From the NCBI RefSeq assembly GCF_016863135.1, contig NZ_BOOH01000023.1, forward strand, positions 186,001-250,000: DNA of 64,000 bases, given 5' to 3'. The position numbers and the translations under genes were made by a program. This document shows positions 1 to 7,979 of this stretch, piece after piece. Source of the DNA: Planobispora longispora. GTDB lineage: Bacteria; Actinomycetota; Actinomycetes; Streptosporangiales; Streptosporangiaceae. Position 1 is the stretch's first letter. Each line of letters begins with the position of its first letter. The notes beneath the pieces were generated by a model, which searched no databases, was not told the DNA's origin, and saw only the letters and a program-made list of their open reading frames with translations.

Positions 1-528
1 CTGCATCAGGTCGGGCATGTTGGACAGGAGGTCCATCGTGACGACCGTTCCGCCGGCCCTCGCCTCGTCCAGGAGGGCGAAGAACCCGGGGTCGTGCAGC
101 CCCCAGGTCACGTCCATGCCGCCCAGGTGCAGGACCTCCGCCGCCTTGATCCGGGCGGGGTCCAGGTCGGCCGGTGACAGGACGAGGTTGGCGCCGGGCA
201 CGTGGAAGGAGGGGCGGCCGCCGTCGGGCCGGATCGGCAGGATCGAGGCGGCGGTCTGCTCGCCGGGCTTGCGCACGATCCCGCTGACGTCCACCCCGTG
301 GCGGGCCATGACCATGAGGAGGAAGTCGCCCAGCTCGTCGTCCCCGGCCGCCCCGGCCGAGGCGACCTCGACGCCGAGCTTCGCCAGGGCGACGGCGGTC
401 CCCGCCGCCGCGCCCGCCGCGGTGATCCGGATCTGCTCCAGCAGGTGGGTGTCCTGGCCGGCCGGGATCGACTCCACGGGCCGGGCGAGCACGTCCACGA
501 TGTGCACCCCGAGGGTGACGACGGCCAT
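1..528 (-). CDS. PfkB-family carbohydrate kinase (3' end beyond window)
   Basis: The minus-strand frame stays open from the ATG at 528 to the window edge (176 codons), so the C-terminus with the catalytic Asp and ATP site is missing. What is visible is the N-terminal lid and substrate half of a ribokinase/PfkB fold: a starting beta strand (AVVTLGVHIVDVLARPV), the Gly/Ala-rich segment AAGAAAGTAVALAKLG followed by GAAGDDELGDFL, and LHLGGMDVTWG further on. The family phosphorylates sugars, nucleosides or related alcohols with ATP; the substrate cannot be told here. The start is supported by GGAGGG about 8 nt upstream and by a good promoter at 564-594. It is divergent from a TetR regulator, which probably controls it. 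Confidence 0.85.
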   Translation of the reverse strand, partial: MAVVTLGVHIVDVLARPVESIPAGQDTHLLEQIRITAAGAAAGTAVALAKLGVEVASAGAAGDDELGDFLLMVMARHGVDVSGIVRKPGEQTAASILPIRPDGGRPSFHVPGANLVLSPADLDPARIKAAEVLHLGGMDVTWGLHDPGFFALLDEARAGGTVVTMDLLSNMPDLMQ

Positions 529-563
529 GGCGAGCCCTCCTCATGTCTTGACGGTCTTAGCGG

Positions 564-594
564 ATAATAGACGGGCGTCCGAATACCATGTCAA
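564..594 (-). promoter_or_regulatory. Predicted promoter of the PfkB kinase gene
   Basis: Read on the minus strand there is a perfect -35 TTGACA (589-594) and, 17 bp on, TCTATT (566-571); TATTAT (564-569) is an alternative at 19 bp. Transcription would start about 30 nt before the ATG at 528. The element lies between the two divergent starts, where binding by the adjacent TetR protein would affect both genes. Confidence 0.5.
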
Positions 595-621
595 CGTGTG
601 AGCCGGGGAGGAAAGGCAACC

Positions 622-1362
622 GTGCCGAAGATCGTCAATCACCGGGAGCGCCGCGAGGAGGTCGTCGAGGCCGCCCGCCGCGTCATCCTCCGCGACGGCA
701 TCGAGGCCGCCACCACGAGGGCCATCGCCAAGGAGGCCGGTTACTCCAACGGCGTGCTCACCCACTACTTCGCCGACAAGGACGACATCATGTTGTCGGC
801 GCTGCGCTCGTCGCACCGGCGCATCGTGGAACGGCTGCGCGCCAAGCTCTCCGGCCGCGCCGGACTGGCCGCGCTCCGCGAACTCCTCCTCGACAACCTG
901 CCGCTGGACGACGAGCGTGCCCAGGAGAGCGGCCTGGAGGTGGGATTCTGGAGCCGGAGCCTGACCAGCCCCGCCCTGCTGGCGGCGCAGCGCGCCGAGG
1001 CGGAGGAACTGCGCTACCTGGTGCGGAGCCTGCTCGGCGCGGCCGCCGACGCGGGCGAGATCGCGACCGCCGAGGACCTCGACGACGTCACCGAGCGGCT
1101 GCTCGCCCTGGTGGACGGCCTCAGCCTGCACCACCTGCTCTATCCCGGCCGGGTCGGCGCCGGGCGGCTGGAACGGCTGCTCCACGCCGAACTGGACCGC
1201 CTCCGCCTCCCCGTCGCCCCCGCGGGCGGCGCTCCACCCGCGGACGACGCCTCACCCGCGGAAACCGCCGGGACCCGGGACGGCGCGGCTCAGGACAGCA
1301 GCACTGCTCAGGACAGCGGCACTGCTCAGGACAGCAGCACTGCTCAGGACAGCAGCGCGTAG
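622..1362 (+). CDS. TetR/AcrR-family transcriptional regulator
   Basis: A one-component DNA-binding regulator of about 246 aa. The N-terminal helix-turn-helix is clear (VVEAARRVILRDGIEAATTR, then AIAKEAGYSNGVLTHYF, residues about 10-55). It is followed by an all-helical ligand domain of the BetI/TetR_C type. GTG at 622 is chosen because GGGGAGGAAAGG sits 6 nt before it; an upstream GTG at 598 has no ribosome site. It is divergent from the sugar kinase gene, so it probably represses that gene and itself, with an unknown effector. The last 24 residues are a low-complexity tail (AQDSST repeats) encoded by four 18-bp tandem copies. This tail is unlike the family and overlaps the end of the convergent kinase gene by 19 bp. 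Confidence 0.9.
   Translation: MPKIVNHRERREEVVEAARRVILRDGIEAATTRAIAKEAGYSNGVLTHYFADKDDIMLSALRSSHRRIVERLRAKLSGRAGLAALRELLLDNLPLDDERAQESGLEVGFWSRSLTSPALLAAQRAEAEELRYLVRSLLGAAADAGEIATAEDLDDVTERLLALVDGLSLHHLLYPGRVGAGRLERLLHAELDRLRLPVAPAGGAPPADDASPAETAGTRDGAAQDSSTAQDSGTAQDSSTAQDSSA
1288..1359 (+). repeat. Four tandem 18-bp repeats
   Basis: Four codon-aligned copies of GCTCAGGACAGCAGCACT run 1288-1305, 1306-1323, 1324-1341 and 1342-1359, with one or two substitutions. They encode the C-terminal tail of the TetR protein. The last copy also contains the final codons and stop (at 1344) of the convergent kinase gene. Confidence 0.95.
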
Positions 1363-2153
1363 ATCCGGTCGGCCACTCCCCTGGCCGTGGGCCGCTTGGC
1401 CACGTCGCCGATGCAGACCCCGACCAGCTCGGCCAGCTCCGGCTCCAGCCCGGTGTCGATGGAGGGCGCGATGCTGTTGATCTTCCGCAGGGTCAGCAGC
1501 GGGTCGTGGACGGGAAGCTCGCCGTACAGGCCGGTGCCGCTCGCCGCCCAGTGCAGCGTCGCGCCGAGCGACCACACGTCCCCGGCCGGGGTGGGCCGAT
1601 CCCCCTGCAGCAGCGCCGGGTCGACGAACTCCACCGACCCGATCCCGCCCATGCCCGTCACCGTCGCCCCCGGTGTCAGCACCTGCGACAGGCCGAGGTC
1701 GGACAACTTGCCCCCGGTCTCGGTGAGCAGCACGTTCCCGGGGTTGATGTCGCGGTGCACGATGCCCTCCTCGTGGAGCGCCTGCGCGGCGTGCGCGGCG
1801 CAGGCGACCGCGCGCAGCGCCCTGTCCCGCGGCACCGGCTCGGCGGGACGGCTCAGCGAGCCGCCCGGCAGGTACTCCATCGAGTAGTAGAACACCCCGC
1901 CGTGCCGGCCCGCGTCATAGAGCGTCACGAGGTACGGCGAGCGCACGGCGGCGAACGCCTTCAACTCCCGGGTGGCCCGGCGGAACGCGTCGGCCCCGGT
2001 GCCCTCGGTGAGGACCTTCACCGCGACGAACTCGGCCTCCACCGGCAGCCGCTCCGGTTTTCTGGCGAGGTAGAACTCCCCGTGGTTCCCCTCCCCCAAC
2101 GACCGGACGAACTCGTAGTCGGCGATGCCCTCCACCGGCGGTCTCCTTCCCAT
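1344..2153 (-). CDS. Small Ser/Thr-protein-kinase-like protein, kinase domain only
   Basis: About 269 aa containing nothing but a protein-kinase fold: Gly loop GEGNHGEFYLA, the Lys strand FVAVKVL, an alpha-C region, hinge YSMEYLPGGSL, catalytic loop HRDINPGNVLL, metal motif DLG in place of DFG, and subdomain IX DVWSLG. There is no transmembrane helix or PASTA domain, so it should be cytosolic. The Lys usual in HRDxKxxN is Asn here, so its activity is uncertain. ATG at 2153 is preferred because GAGGG lies 8 nt upstream; a longer start at 2204 has none. The substrate is unknown; the FHA protein at 4308-5831 is the nearest candidate phospho-reader. Confidence 0.85.
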   Translation of the reverse strand: MGRRPPVEGIADYEFVRSLGEGNHGEFYLARKPERLPVEAEFVAVKVLTEGTGADAFRRATRELKAFAAVRSPYLVTLYDAGRHGGVFYYSMEYLPGGSLSRPAEPVPRDRALRAVACAAHAAQALHEEGIVHRDINPGNVLLTETGGKLSDLGLSQVLTPGATVTGMGGIGSVEFVDPALLQGDRPTPAGDVWSLGATLHWAASGTGLYGELPVHDPLLTLRKINSIAPSIDTGLEPELAELVGVCIGDVAKRPTARGVADRIYALLS

Positions 2154-2244
2154 CGCATGACCCTCGCGGCGGCTTCCCGCACACGGTAACGTCACCATGG
2201 CCATTGTCGGAGCTTTCCTTTACTCCCGGGAGGCGGGCTCTCCG

Positions 2245-4245
2245 GTGCTCCATATGGACATCCTCCTGCTCGACCTGGTGATCGTCCTGACGGCCGCCCG
2301 CCTGTTCGGGGCCGCCGCCAAACGGCTCGGGCAACCACCCGTCGTCGGCGAGATCCTCGCCGGCATCCTCCTCGGCCCCACCCTCCTGGGGCCGCTGCTG
2401 GGCGACACGCTGTTCGGCAGCGAGATGAAGCCTCCGCTGCAGGCCCTGGCCAACGTCGGCCTGGTGCTGTTCATGTTCGTCGTCGGCCTGGAGCTGGACC
2501 AGAAGCTGGTGCGCGGCAAGGGCCGGCTCGCGGTCACCGTCGCGCTCGGCTCCACGGTGCTGCCGTTCGCGCTCGGCTGCGCGCTCGCGCTCTTCATCGC
2601 CGACGAGCACGTCGGCGGCGCCAAGACCCTGCCGTTCGTGCTGTTCATGGGCGCCGCCATGGCCGCCACCGCGTTCCCGGTGCTGGCCCGCATCCTCACC
2701 GACCGCGGCATGCAGCGCATCACGCTCGGCGGCCTGTCGCTGGCCGCCGCCGCGGTGATCGACGTCCTCGCCTGGACCGTGCTGGCGGTGGTGGTGGCCA
2801 TCGCCGGGGCCGGGGACGCCGAGGGGCAGTGGAAGGTCTTCCTGGCGCTGCCGTACGCGCTGGTGATGTTCCTGGTGGTGCGGCCGCTGCTGGCCCGGCT
2901 GGTGCCCTCCTACGAGCGGGCCGGGCGGCTGACGCCGGGGCTGCTCTCGCTGGTGCTCACCGGCCTCATCGCCTCGGCCTGGGTGACCGAGTGGATGCAC
3001 GTGCACTTCATCTTCGGCGCGTTCCTGTTCGGCGCGGTGATGCCGAGGGAGGGCGCCGAGCGCCTCAACCACGAGATCCTGGAGCGGCTGGAACAGCTCG
3101 CCGTCCTGCTGCTGCTGCCGATGTTCTTCGTGGTGGCGGGGCTCAACGTGAACCTGCGCGTGCTGGACCTGTCGAGCCTGGGCACGCTGGCCGCGATCCT
3201 GGCGGTGGCCGTCGGCGGCAAGATGCTGGGGTCCTACGCCGCGGCCCGGACCCAGCGCCTGCCCTCGCGGCAGTCGTGGGCGCTGGCCACCCTGCTGAAC
3301 ACCCGGGGGCTGACCGAGATCGTCATTCTCACCGTGGGGTTGCAGAAGGGCGTGCTCGACAACGAGCTGTACTCGCTGATGGTCGTGATGGCCCTGGTCA
3401 CCACCGGGATGACCGGCCCGCTGCTGCGGAAGATCTACCCCGACCGGCGGGTGGCCCGCGACATCGCCGAGGCCGAGCGGGCCGCGCTCGGCACGACCGC
3501 CGCCCACCGGGTGCTGGTCGTGACCCCCGACCCGCCCGCCGGGCAGGGCCCCCTGGTGGATCTGGCCGCCACCCTGGCCCGCGCGGCGTCCCCCTCCGAG
3601 GTCGCCCTCGTCCACCTGCGCCCCTACCCGGGGGGCCGGCTGGAGGTCGGCACCGGCCTGTCGTCCGAGCTCGCCGAGATGGCCGAGACGCTGCACGATC
3701 TGGAGGTCCTCGCCGAGACGGCGCGCGCCCAGGGCTCGGAGTCCCGGGTGGTGAGCCGGTTCGCCACCGACGTGGCCGCCGAGCTGCCCGAGGTGGTCAC
3801 CGGGGCCGCGCCCGACCTGCTCGTGCTCCCGGCGGACGCGCCCGGCCACGCCGCGCTCCACGCCGCCGCGACCTGCCGCGTGGTGACCGTCCTGGCCCCC
3901 GAGCAGCCCGAGGTGGCCGACTTCGGGGCCGGGCCCGTCGCGGTGCGGCACGGCTCCGACGCCGCCACGCACGTGGCGCTCGTCCTCGCGCTGGCCAGGG
4001 AGCGGCCGCTGGTCGTCACCGGCGGCGGCCGGGCCTCCTCCCTGGCCCAGCGGCTGGCCCGGCTCGGCGTCGCGGCCACCTCGGGCGAGGCTCCGGCCGG
4101 AGCGCTGGTCGTGGCGCCCGACAACGGGACCGTCCCGGCCGGGACGCACCTGCTGGTCCGCGCCGAGCAGGACGCCGATCCGGTCGACTGGGCCGTCGCG
4201 GTCGCCGCCCTGCGGGCCGCTCAGACGCCCGTGGCGCAGCCCTGA
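2245..4245 (+). CDS. Kef-type cation/proton antiporter (CPA2 family) with cytosolic C-terminal domain
   Basis: A membrane transporter exchanging K+ or Na+ for protons. The first 400 or so residues hold about 12 hydrophobic helices with CPA2 signatures (RLGQPPVVGEILAGILLGPT near the N-terminus, MGAAMAATAFPVLARIL, and NTRGLTEIVIL). The last 250 residues are soluble and Usp-like in composition (VLVVTPDPP, LLVLPADAP), probably a regulatory nucleotide-binding domain rather than the KTN domain of KefC. The frame is open from ATG 2197, but TAACGT at 2187-2192 looks like a -10 that would place the transcript start near 2199. GTG at 2245 after GGGAGGCGGG, or ATG at 2254, is therefore more likely. It converges on the FHA gene. 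Confidence 0.9.
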   Translation: MLHMDILLLDLVIVLTAARLFGAAAKRLGQPPVVGEILAGILLGPTLLGPLLGDTLFGSEMKPPLQALANVGLVLFMFVVGLELDQKLVRGKGRLAVTVALGSTVLPFALGCALALFIADEHVGGAKTLPFVLFMGAAMAATAFPVLARILTDRGMQRITLGGLSLAAAAVIDVLAWTVLAVVVAIAGAGDAEGQWKVFLALPYALVMFLVVRPLLARLVPSYERAGRLTPGLLSLVLTGLIASAWVTEWMHVHFIFGAFLFGAVMPREGAERLNHEILERLEQLAVLLLLPMFFVVAGLNVNLRVLDLSSLGTLAAILAVAVGGKMLGSYAAARTQRLPSRQSWALATLLNTRGLTEIVILTVGLQKGVLDNELYSLMVVMALVTTGMTGPLLRKIYPDRRVARDIAEAERAALGTTAAHRVLVVTPDPPAGQGPLVDLAATLARAASPSEVALVHLRPYPGGRLEVGTGLSSELAEMAETLHDLEVLAETARAQGSESRVVSRFATDVAAELPEVVTGAAPDLLVLPADAPGHAALHAAATCRVVTVLAPEQPEVADFGAGPVAVRHGSDAATHVALVLALARERPLVVTGGGRASSLAQRLARLGVAATSGEAPAGALVVAPDNGTVPAGTHLLVRAEQDADPVDWAVAVAALRAAQTPVAQP

Positions 4246-4307
4246 CACTCCCCACCCCGGCCTGACACGCGGGTCGGGGCACGGCACGCCGTACCCCCCG
4301 GATCCGC

Positions 4308-5831
4308 TCAGTTGTTGCGGTGCGACTCGTAGCGCATGGTGCGCGAGACGCCGATCCGCACGGTCGTGCCGGGCATGATCGTGACCGGCTCGTTCGGCGG
4401 GATGTCGTAGAAGTTCTGGTCGCCGGGCGGCTGGATCTGGGTGCCGTTGACCGAGCCCAGGTCGACCAGGTTGACGTCCCAGCCGTCCAGCGCCACCCGC
4501 AGGTGACGGCGGGACACCGAGCCGTCGGGGCTGGTGACCTTGGCCGGGCGGACCGAACCCTCGGCGACCTCCGGGGCCCGCTCGGGGTCGCGGCCGAGCA
4601 GGTAGTCGGTGTCGAGGCGGAGCGTCATCCCGTCGTCCAGCAGGAGCACGCCCAGCGGCGGGCGCGGGCCCTTGTACGGCACGAGCGTGCGCTGCACCAG
4701 AGCGATGCCGCAGACCGCGCAGTAGGGCACCCTGGGGTCGTTGAAGTGGTCGTTCTTGCAGTCCACCCCGTAGACCAGGGGCCGGGAGTCGGGCTCGGGC
4801 GCCGACGGCAGGAGGTCGGGCGCGGTGTGCGAGGGGCCGCCGGAAGCGCCGGGGCCGAGCAGCTCGTACTCGAACGAGTCGTTGCGGCCGTCGATCGGGT
4901 CGCCGCCGATCCCGTTCGCCCGGGCCGTCTCCACGTCCTCGTGCGGCGTCATGACCGGGGCCGGACCGGACATCGGCCCGGGGACCGCCGGCATGGGCTC
5001 GGAGTTCCAGCCCTGCTGCTGGTAGGGGTTCGCCGGGCCGGGACCCAGCGGGTACGGCGGCGCGGGCGGCGCGTCCATCGCGTGCGCGGGCCGCTCCATG
5101 GGCGGCGGGCCGGGCTCGGCCGGGGGCGGCCCCCAGTCGGGGACCTGCGCCGGGCCGGGCGGGGCGGGCTCCGCGTGGCGGGGCTGCTCGGGCACGGGCG
5201 GCATGGGCGCCGGGGTGGGCGCGGAGGGCATGGACGGCATTGAGGGCATGGAGGGCATGGACTGCGCGGAGGGCGCGGACGGCTCCGCCGCGTGCTGCCC
5301 GTGGTGCGCGGGCTGCGCGGCCGGCTCGGCCGCGGGCCTCGCATGCGGCAGGGCCTCCCCCGCCTCGGACGGGTCGCACTCGACGCCGCCGCCGACGATC
5401 ACGCCGCTGTCCAGCCGGGTCAGCCGGTGCGCCGACCCCGTGTCGGCCAGGCGCAGCTCGACCCGGGTGACCGGGCCCGGCACCAGCCGGTCGGACCAGG
5501 TGAGCGCGTCACGCCCGGCGAGCCGGACCTCTCCGCCCGAGCCGGTGACCGATGCGAACGCCGGACCGCTGACCAGCACGGCCACCCCCCCGGTCACGGG
5601 ACCGGCGACGGCGCACGCCACGGACTCGCCCATCATGGCCGCCAGCACCTGCGCGACGCGGCGGGCCAGCGCCCGTCCGTCCCCGCCCGAGGCGGCCGTC
5701 TCCCGCACCGCCCCCAGCAGGTCCTCCGCCACGGCCTCGGCCGCGTCGCACACCAGCAGCAGCCCGCCCACATGGGCGACCAGCCCGTTGCCCGGGATCG
5801 GACGAACCACCCCGAAGCCCTGGTCGGTCAC
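4308..5831 (-). CDS. FHA-domain protein with N-terminal unknown domain and Pro-rich linker
   Basis: About 507 aa. Residues 1-155 form a compact domain I do not recognise with certainty (Gly/Ala-rich beta pattern, possibly a degenerate PP2C-like fold). A Pro/Ala-rich linker with MPS repeats follows, then a short zinc-ribbon-like Cys pair (CKN... and CAVCG). The C-terminal FHA domain shows the phosphothreonine-binding signatures GRDPERAPE, SRRHLRV and NGTQI. FHA domains bind phosphothreonine peptides, so this is probably a signalling adaptor. The GTG start at 5831 follows GGAGGGAGAG and overlaps the stop of the upstream membrane protein (GTGA), so the two are translationally coupled. It is the last gene of the flavoprotein operon. 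Confidence 0.85.
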   Translation of the reverse strand: MTDQGFGVVRPIPGNGLVAHVGGLLLVCDAAEAVAEDLLGAVRETAASGGDGRALARRVAQVLAAMMGESVACAVAGPVTGGVAVLVSGPAFASVTGSGGEVRLAGRDALTWSDRLVPGPVTRVELRLADTGSAHRLTRLDSGVIVGGGVECDPSEAGEALPHARPAAEPAAQPAHHGQHAAEPSAPSAQSMPSMPSMPSMPSAPTPAPMPPVPEQPRHAEPAPPGPAQVPDWGPPPAEPGPPPMERPAHAMDAPPAPPYPLGPGPANPYQQQGWNSEPMPAVPGPMSGPAPVMTPHEDVETARANGIGGDPIDGRNDSFEYELLGPGASGGPSHTAPDLLPSAPEPDSRPLVYGVDCKNDHFNDPRVPYCAVCGIALVQRTLVPYKGPRPPLGVLLLDDGMTLRLDTDYLLGRDPERAPEVAEGSVRPAKVTSPDGSVSRRHLRVALDGWDVNLVDLGSVNGTQIQPPGDQNFYDIPPNEPVTIMPGTTVRIGVSRTMRYESHRNN

Positions 5832-6265
5832 AGAACTCTCCCTCCGCGGAAACGCCACCGGATGAACGGGACCCTCATCGGCCCGTTCGCCACCAGCCAC
5901 ATCGATACCCAGACGACGGTGAAGTGCGTCCAGAAAGTGGACGATGGGATCGGATCGATGAAACCAATCGCACCGGACCGTAGCAAAAAGTACAGCAGAA
6001 GACCTTCAGGAACGAGCGTCAGCAAACCGAACGAAGTCGGCCAGTCCTTCTCCCACCTGAACTGCATGAGAAGGTGATAGATCAACTCCCAGCCGATCCC
6101 CAATATTCCCACCGCCGCCAGGACCAGCAGGCCGGTGACGTAGAGATCGCCCAGGGGCGCGTCCGTCCCGGGCACGATGGGCATGATCAGCAGGGTCATG
6201 ACCACACCGACGGTGGCGAGCAGGAACAACCGGGTCTGGATGCGCCCGATCAAGGTCGGAACCAT
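5828..6265 (-). CDS. Four-helix membrane protein of unknown function
   Basis: 145 aa with four hydrophobic segments (about residues 12-30, 42-66, 80-97 and 112-128) and a basic C-terminal tail (PFIRWRFRGGRVL), so the C-terminus is probably cytosolic. I recognise no enzymatic motif. The start is supported by AAGGAG 5 nt before ATG. It lies 9 bp after the flavoprotein gene and overlaps the FHA gene by 4 bp, so the three look like one operon. A reasonable inference is that it is a membrane anchor or partner for the flavoprotein or the FHA protein. Confidence 0.75.
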   Translation of the reverse strand: MVPTLIGRIQTRLFLLATVGVVMTLLIMPIVPGTDAPLGDLYVTGLLVLAAVGILGIGWELIYHLLMQFRWEKDWPTSFGLLTLVPEGLLLYFLLRSGAIGFIDPIPSSTFWTHFTVVWVSMWLVANGPMRVPFIRWRFRGGRVL

Positions 6266-6274
6266 GGGAACTCC

Positions 6275-7810
6275 TTACACCGGCGAGTTGAAAACCCACT
6301 TGAACCACTGCGACGTCGAGCGCAGCGGACCCATCTTCCGCACGAACCCGCGCCCGGCGAGGTCGTCGGCGATCTCCTGGGCCGCGATCTGCAGCCCGAG
6401 GAAGGTGTCGACGCCCGGGAAGTAGCCGCCCAGGGTGGCCGACCCGGAGGCGTAGAGAGCGCCGTCGCCGCTGGCGGTCCCCTTCACCTCGAAGTGGCGC
6501 TCCACCTCCAGCCGGCCGACCGGGTTGCGGTAGGCTCCGCCGTACTGCAGCAGGTCGGCGAAGACGCGGTGCTCGGCGATGTCCGCCTCCAGGCCCGTGC
6601 AGTCGATGATGTAGTCGGCGACCGGCTCGCGGATGATCCCGTCGCTGCTGCGCACGTAGCTGACCAGGCGGCCGTCGGGGGTGGGCTCCACCCGATCCAC
6701 CGTGCCCTGCACCGCGTGGTAGTAGCCGCCCGCGCGCCCGGCGCGCATCTGCTCCTGCCAGCGCCGCCGCTTGGGGGTGTTGGTGCCCCCCATCTCCTTG
6801 TACTTCGCCGCGCGCTCGGCGCCCTCCAGCTTGCGCATCTGCGCCTTCAGCTGACCGCCCCAGACCGACTTGGGGTAGTTGAAGCCCTGGTAGGCCCAGC
6901 CGTCGCCGCCCTTGCGCCGGGCCCAGATGTGGGGCCCGTGGGAGCCCGTGATGAAGGTCCGGAAGATGTGGATGATCTGCGTTTTCAGCCCGTACTTCTC
7001 CCGGTCGTCGAACAGGCGCTGCAGCACCCGCGAGGCGACGATGCCGCCGCCCCGGATGACCACCGTGCCGGGCCGGGTCTTGAGGAACTCGTAGACCTGC
7101 TCGTGCGGCTCGTAGGCGTTGACGACGTGCTGGTAGTCGGAGTATTTCGTACGGAACTCCTGCAGGTCGGGCAGGAACTTCAGGCCCGGATAGCCGATCG
7201 CCAGGTGCACGAACCGCGAGCGGAAGACGATGCGCTTGGTCGGCGCGGCGCCCTCCGGCGGGGTGACCACGGTGAAGTAGCCGCCGCCCGCCCTCTTGCG
7301 CACCATCCGGACCTGGCCCTTGACCAGCATGTCCCAGTAGCGGATGCGCTTGGCCTCGCGCTCCAGGTTCGCGAAGACCGTGCCGGCGCGCGGCGTCCAG
7401 TAGTCGTTCAGGATCGGCTCGGTGAGCAGCTGCCACAGGTAGATCGGGTTCTTCTCCTTCCACGCCTCTTCGAGGCCGTAGGAGGGGAAGCCCCAGATGT
7501 TGTCGGGACGGGAGGAGGAGTCGGAGCGGATCCGTTCCGGCCGGGGGATCTGCGAGCACCGGGTGAGGAACTCGTAGGTCTGCCAGGGATGGTCGATGTT
7601 GGAGACGACCTTCATCTGCCCGGTGGGAACACCGTAGATCCTCAGGTAGTCGAGGGTCACGAAGGATCCGATGCCCCCGCCCACGGTGAGGAAGGGCACG
7701 TCGTACATGGGTATCCCGGCCGCCGCGACCATCTGGTCCGTCCACTGCGGGGTGCCGAGGAGTTCGGGTGTGAGGTCGCCGGCCTCGGCCGGCTTTCGGG
7801 GGGCTGCCAC
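6275..7810 (-). CDS. FAD/NAD(P)-dependent oxidoreductase, two Rossmann folds
   Basis: About 511 aa. An N-terminal dinucleotide site (FLTVGGGIGSFVTLDYL, residues about 30-48) and a second one in the middle (TVVIRGGGIVASRVLQRL, about 245-262) give the layout of flavin monooxygenases and related two-dinucleotide flavoproteins. YIIDCTGLEADIAEH resembles the usual ATG-type FAD closing motif. The substrate is unknown and there are no metal or Fe-S ligands. GTG at 7810 is chosen because AGGGA precedes it by 7 nt; the frame is open further upstream but without a site. The order site-2 protease, flavoprotein, membrane protein, FHA protein suggests a signal-regulated redox function. An inverted repeat (GGCCAAC and GTTGACC, 7831-7851) lies just upstream. 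Confidence 0.8.
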   Translation of the reverse strand: MAAPRKPAEAGDLTPELLGTPQWTDQMVAAAGIPMYDVPFLTVGGGIGSFVTLDYLRIYGVPTGQMKVVSNIDHPWQTYEFLTRCSQIPRPERIRSDSSSRPDNIWGFPSYGLEEAWKEKNPIYLWQLLTEPILNDYWTPRAGTVFANLEREAKRIRYWDMLVKGQVRMVRKRAGGGYFTVVTPPEGAAPTKRIVFRSRFVHLAIGYPGLKFLPDLQEFRTKYSDYQHVVNAYEPHEQVYEFLKTRPGTVVIRGGGIVASRVLQRLFDDREKYGLKTQIIHIFRTFITGSHGPHIWARRKGGDGWAYQGFNYPKSVWGGQLKAQMRKLEGAERAAKYKEMGGTNTPKRRRWQEQMRAGRAGGYYHAVQGTVDRVEPTPDGRLVSYVRSSDGIIREPVADYIIDCTGLEADIAEHRVFADLLQYGGAYRNPVGRLEVERHFEVKGTASGDGALYASGSATLGGYFPGVDTFLGLQIAAQEIADDLAGRGFVRKMGPLRSTSQWFKWVFNSPV

Positions 7811-7979
7811 TGATGCGTCCCTAACTGCGGGGCCAACCGGTTCAGTTGACCAGAACACTAGTCTTAAGGGCGCCCCGAAGACGAGAGGGCGGACCGCACG
7901 GCCGTCCCCCCCGCAACCGGTGCGTCCCCGTTGCTTCCCGTGCACCCGTTGAGACGCCTGAAAGCCCCGCCGGGTTCGC

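Noticed and set aside
17-601. Plus-strand frame at the left edge
   Set aside because: Antisense to the PfkB kinase, whose minus-strand frame has a clear fold, ribosome site and promoter.
1288-1359. Tandem repeats as a CRISPR array
   Set aside because: Units are contiguous 18-bp coding repeats without spacers.
4246-4307. Terminator between antiporter and FHA genes
   Set aside because: Only a weak, mismatched hairpin (about 4276-4297) was found.
1915-5379. A very long minus-strand open frame (over 1100 codons)
   Set aside because: It runs antisense to the antiporter and out of frame with the FHA gene. Its Arg/Gly/His-rich translation is typical of high-GC shadow frames.
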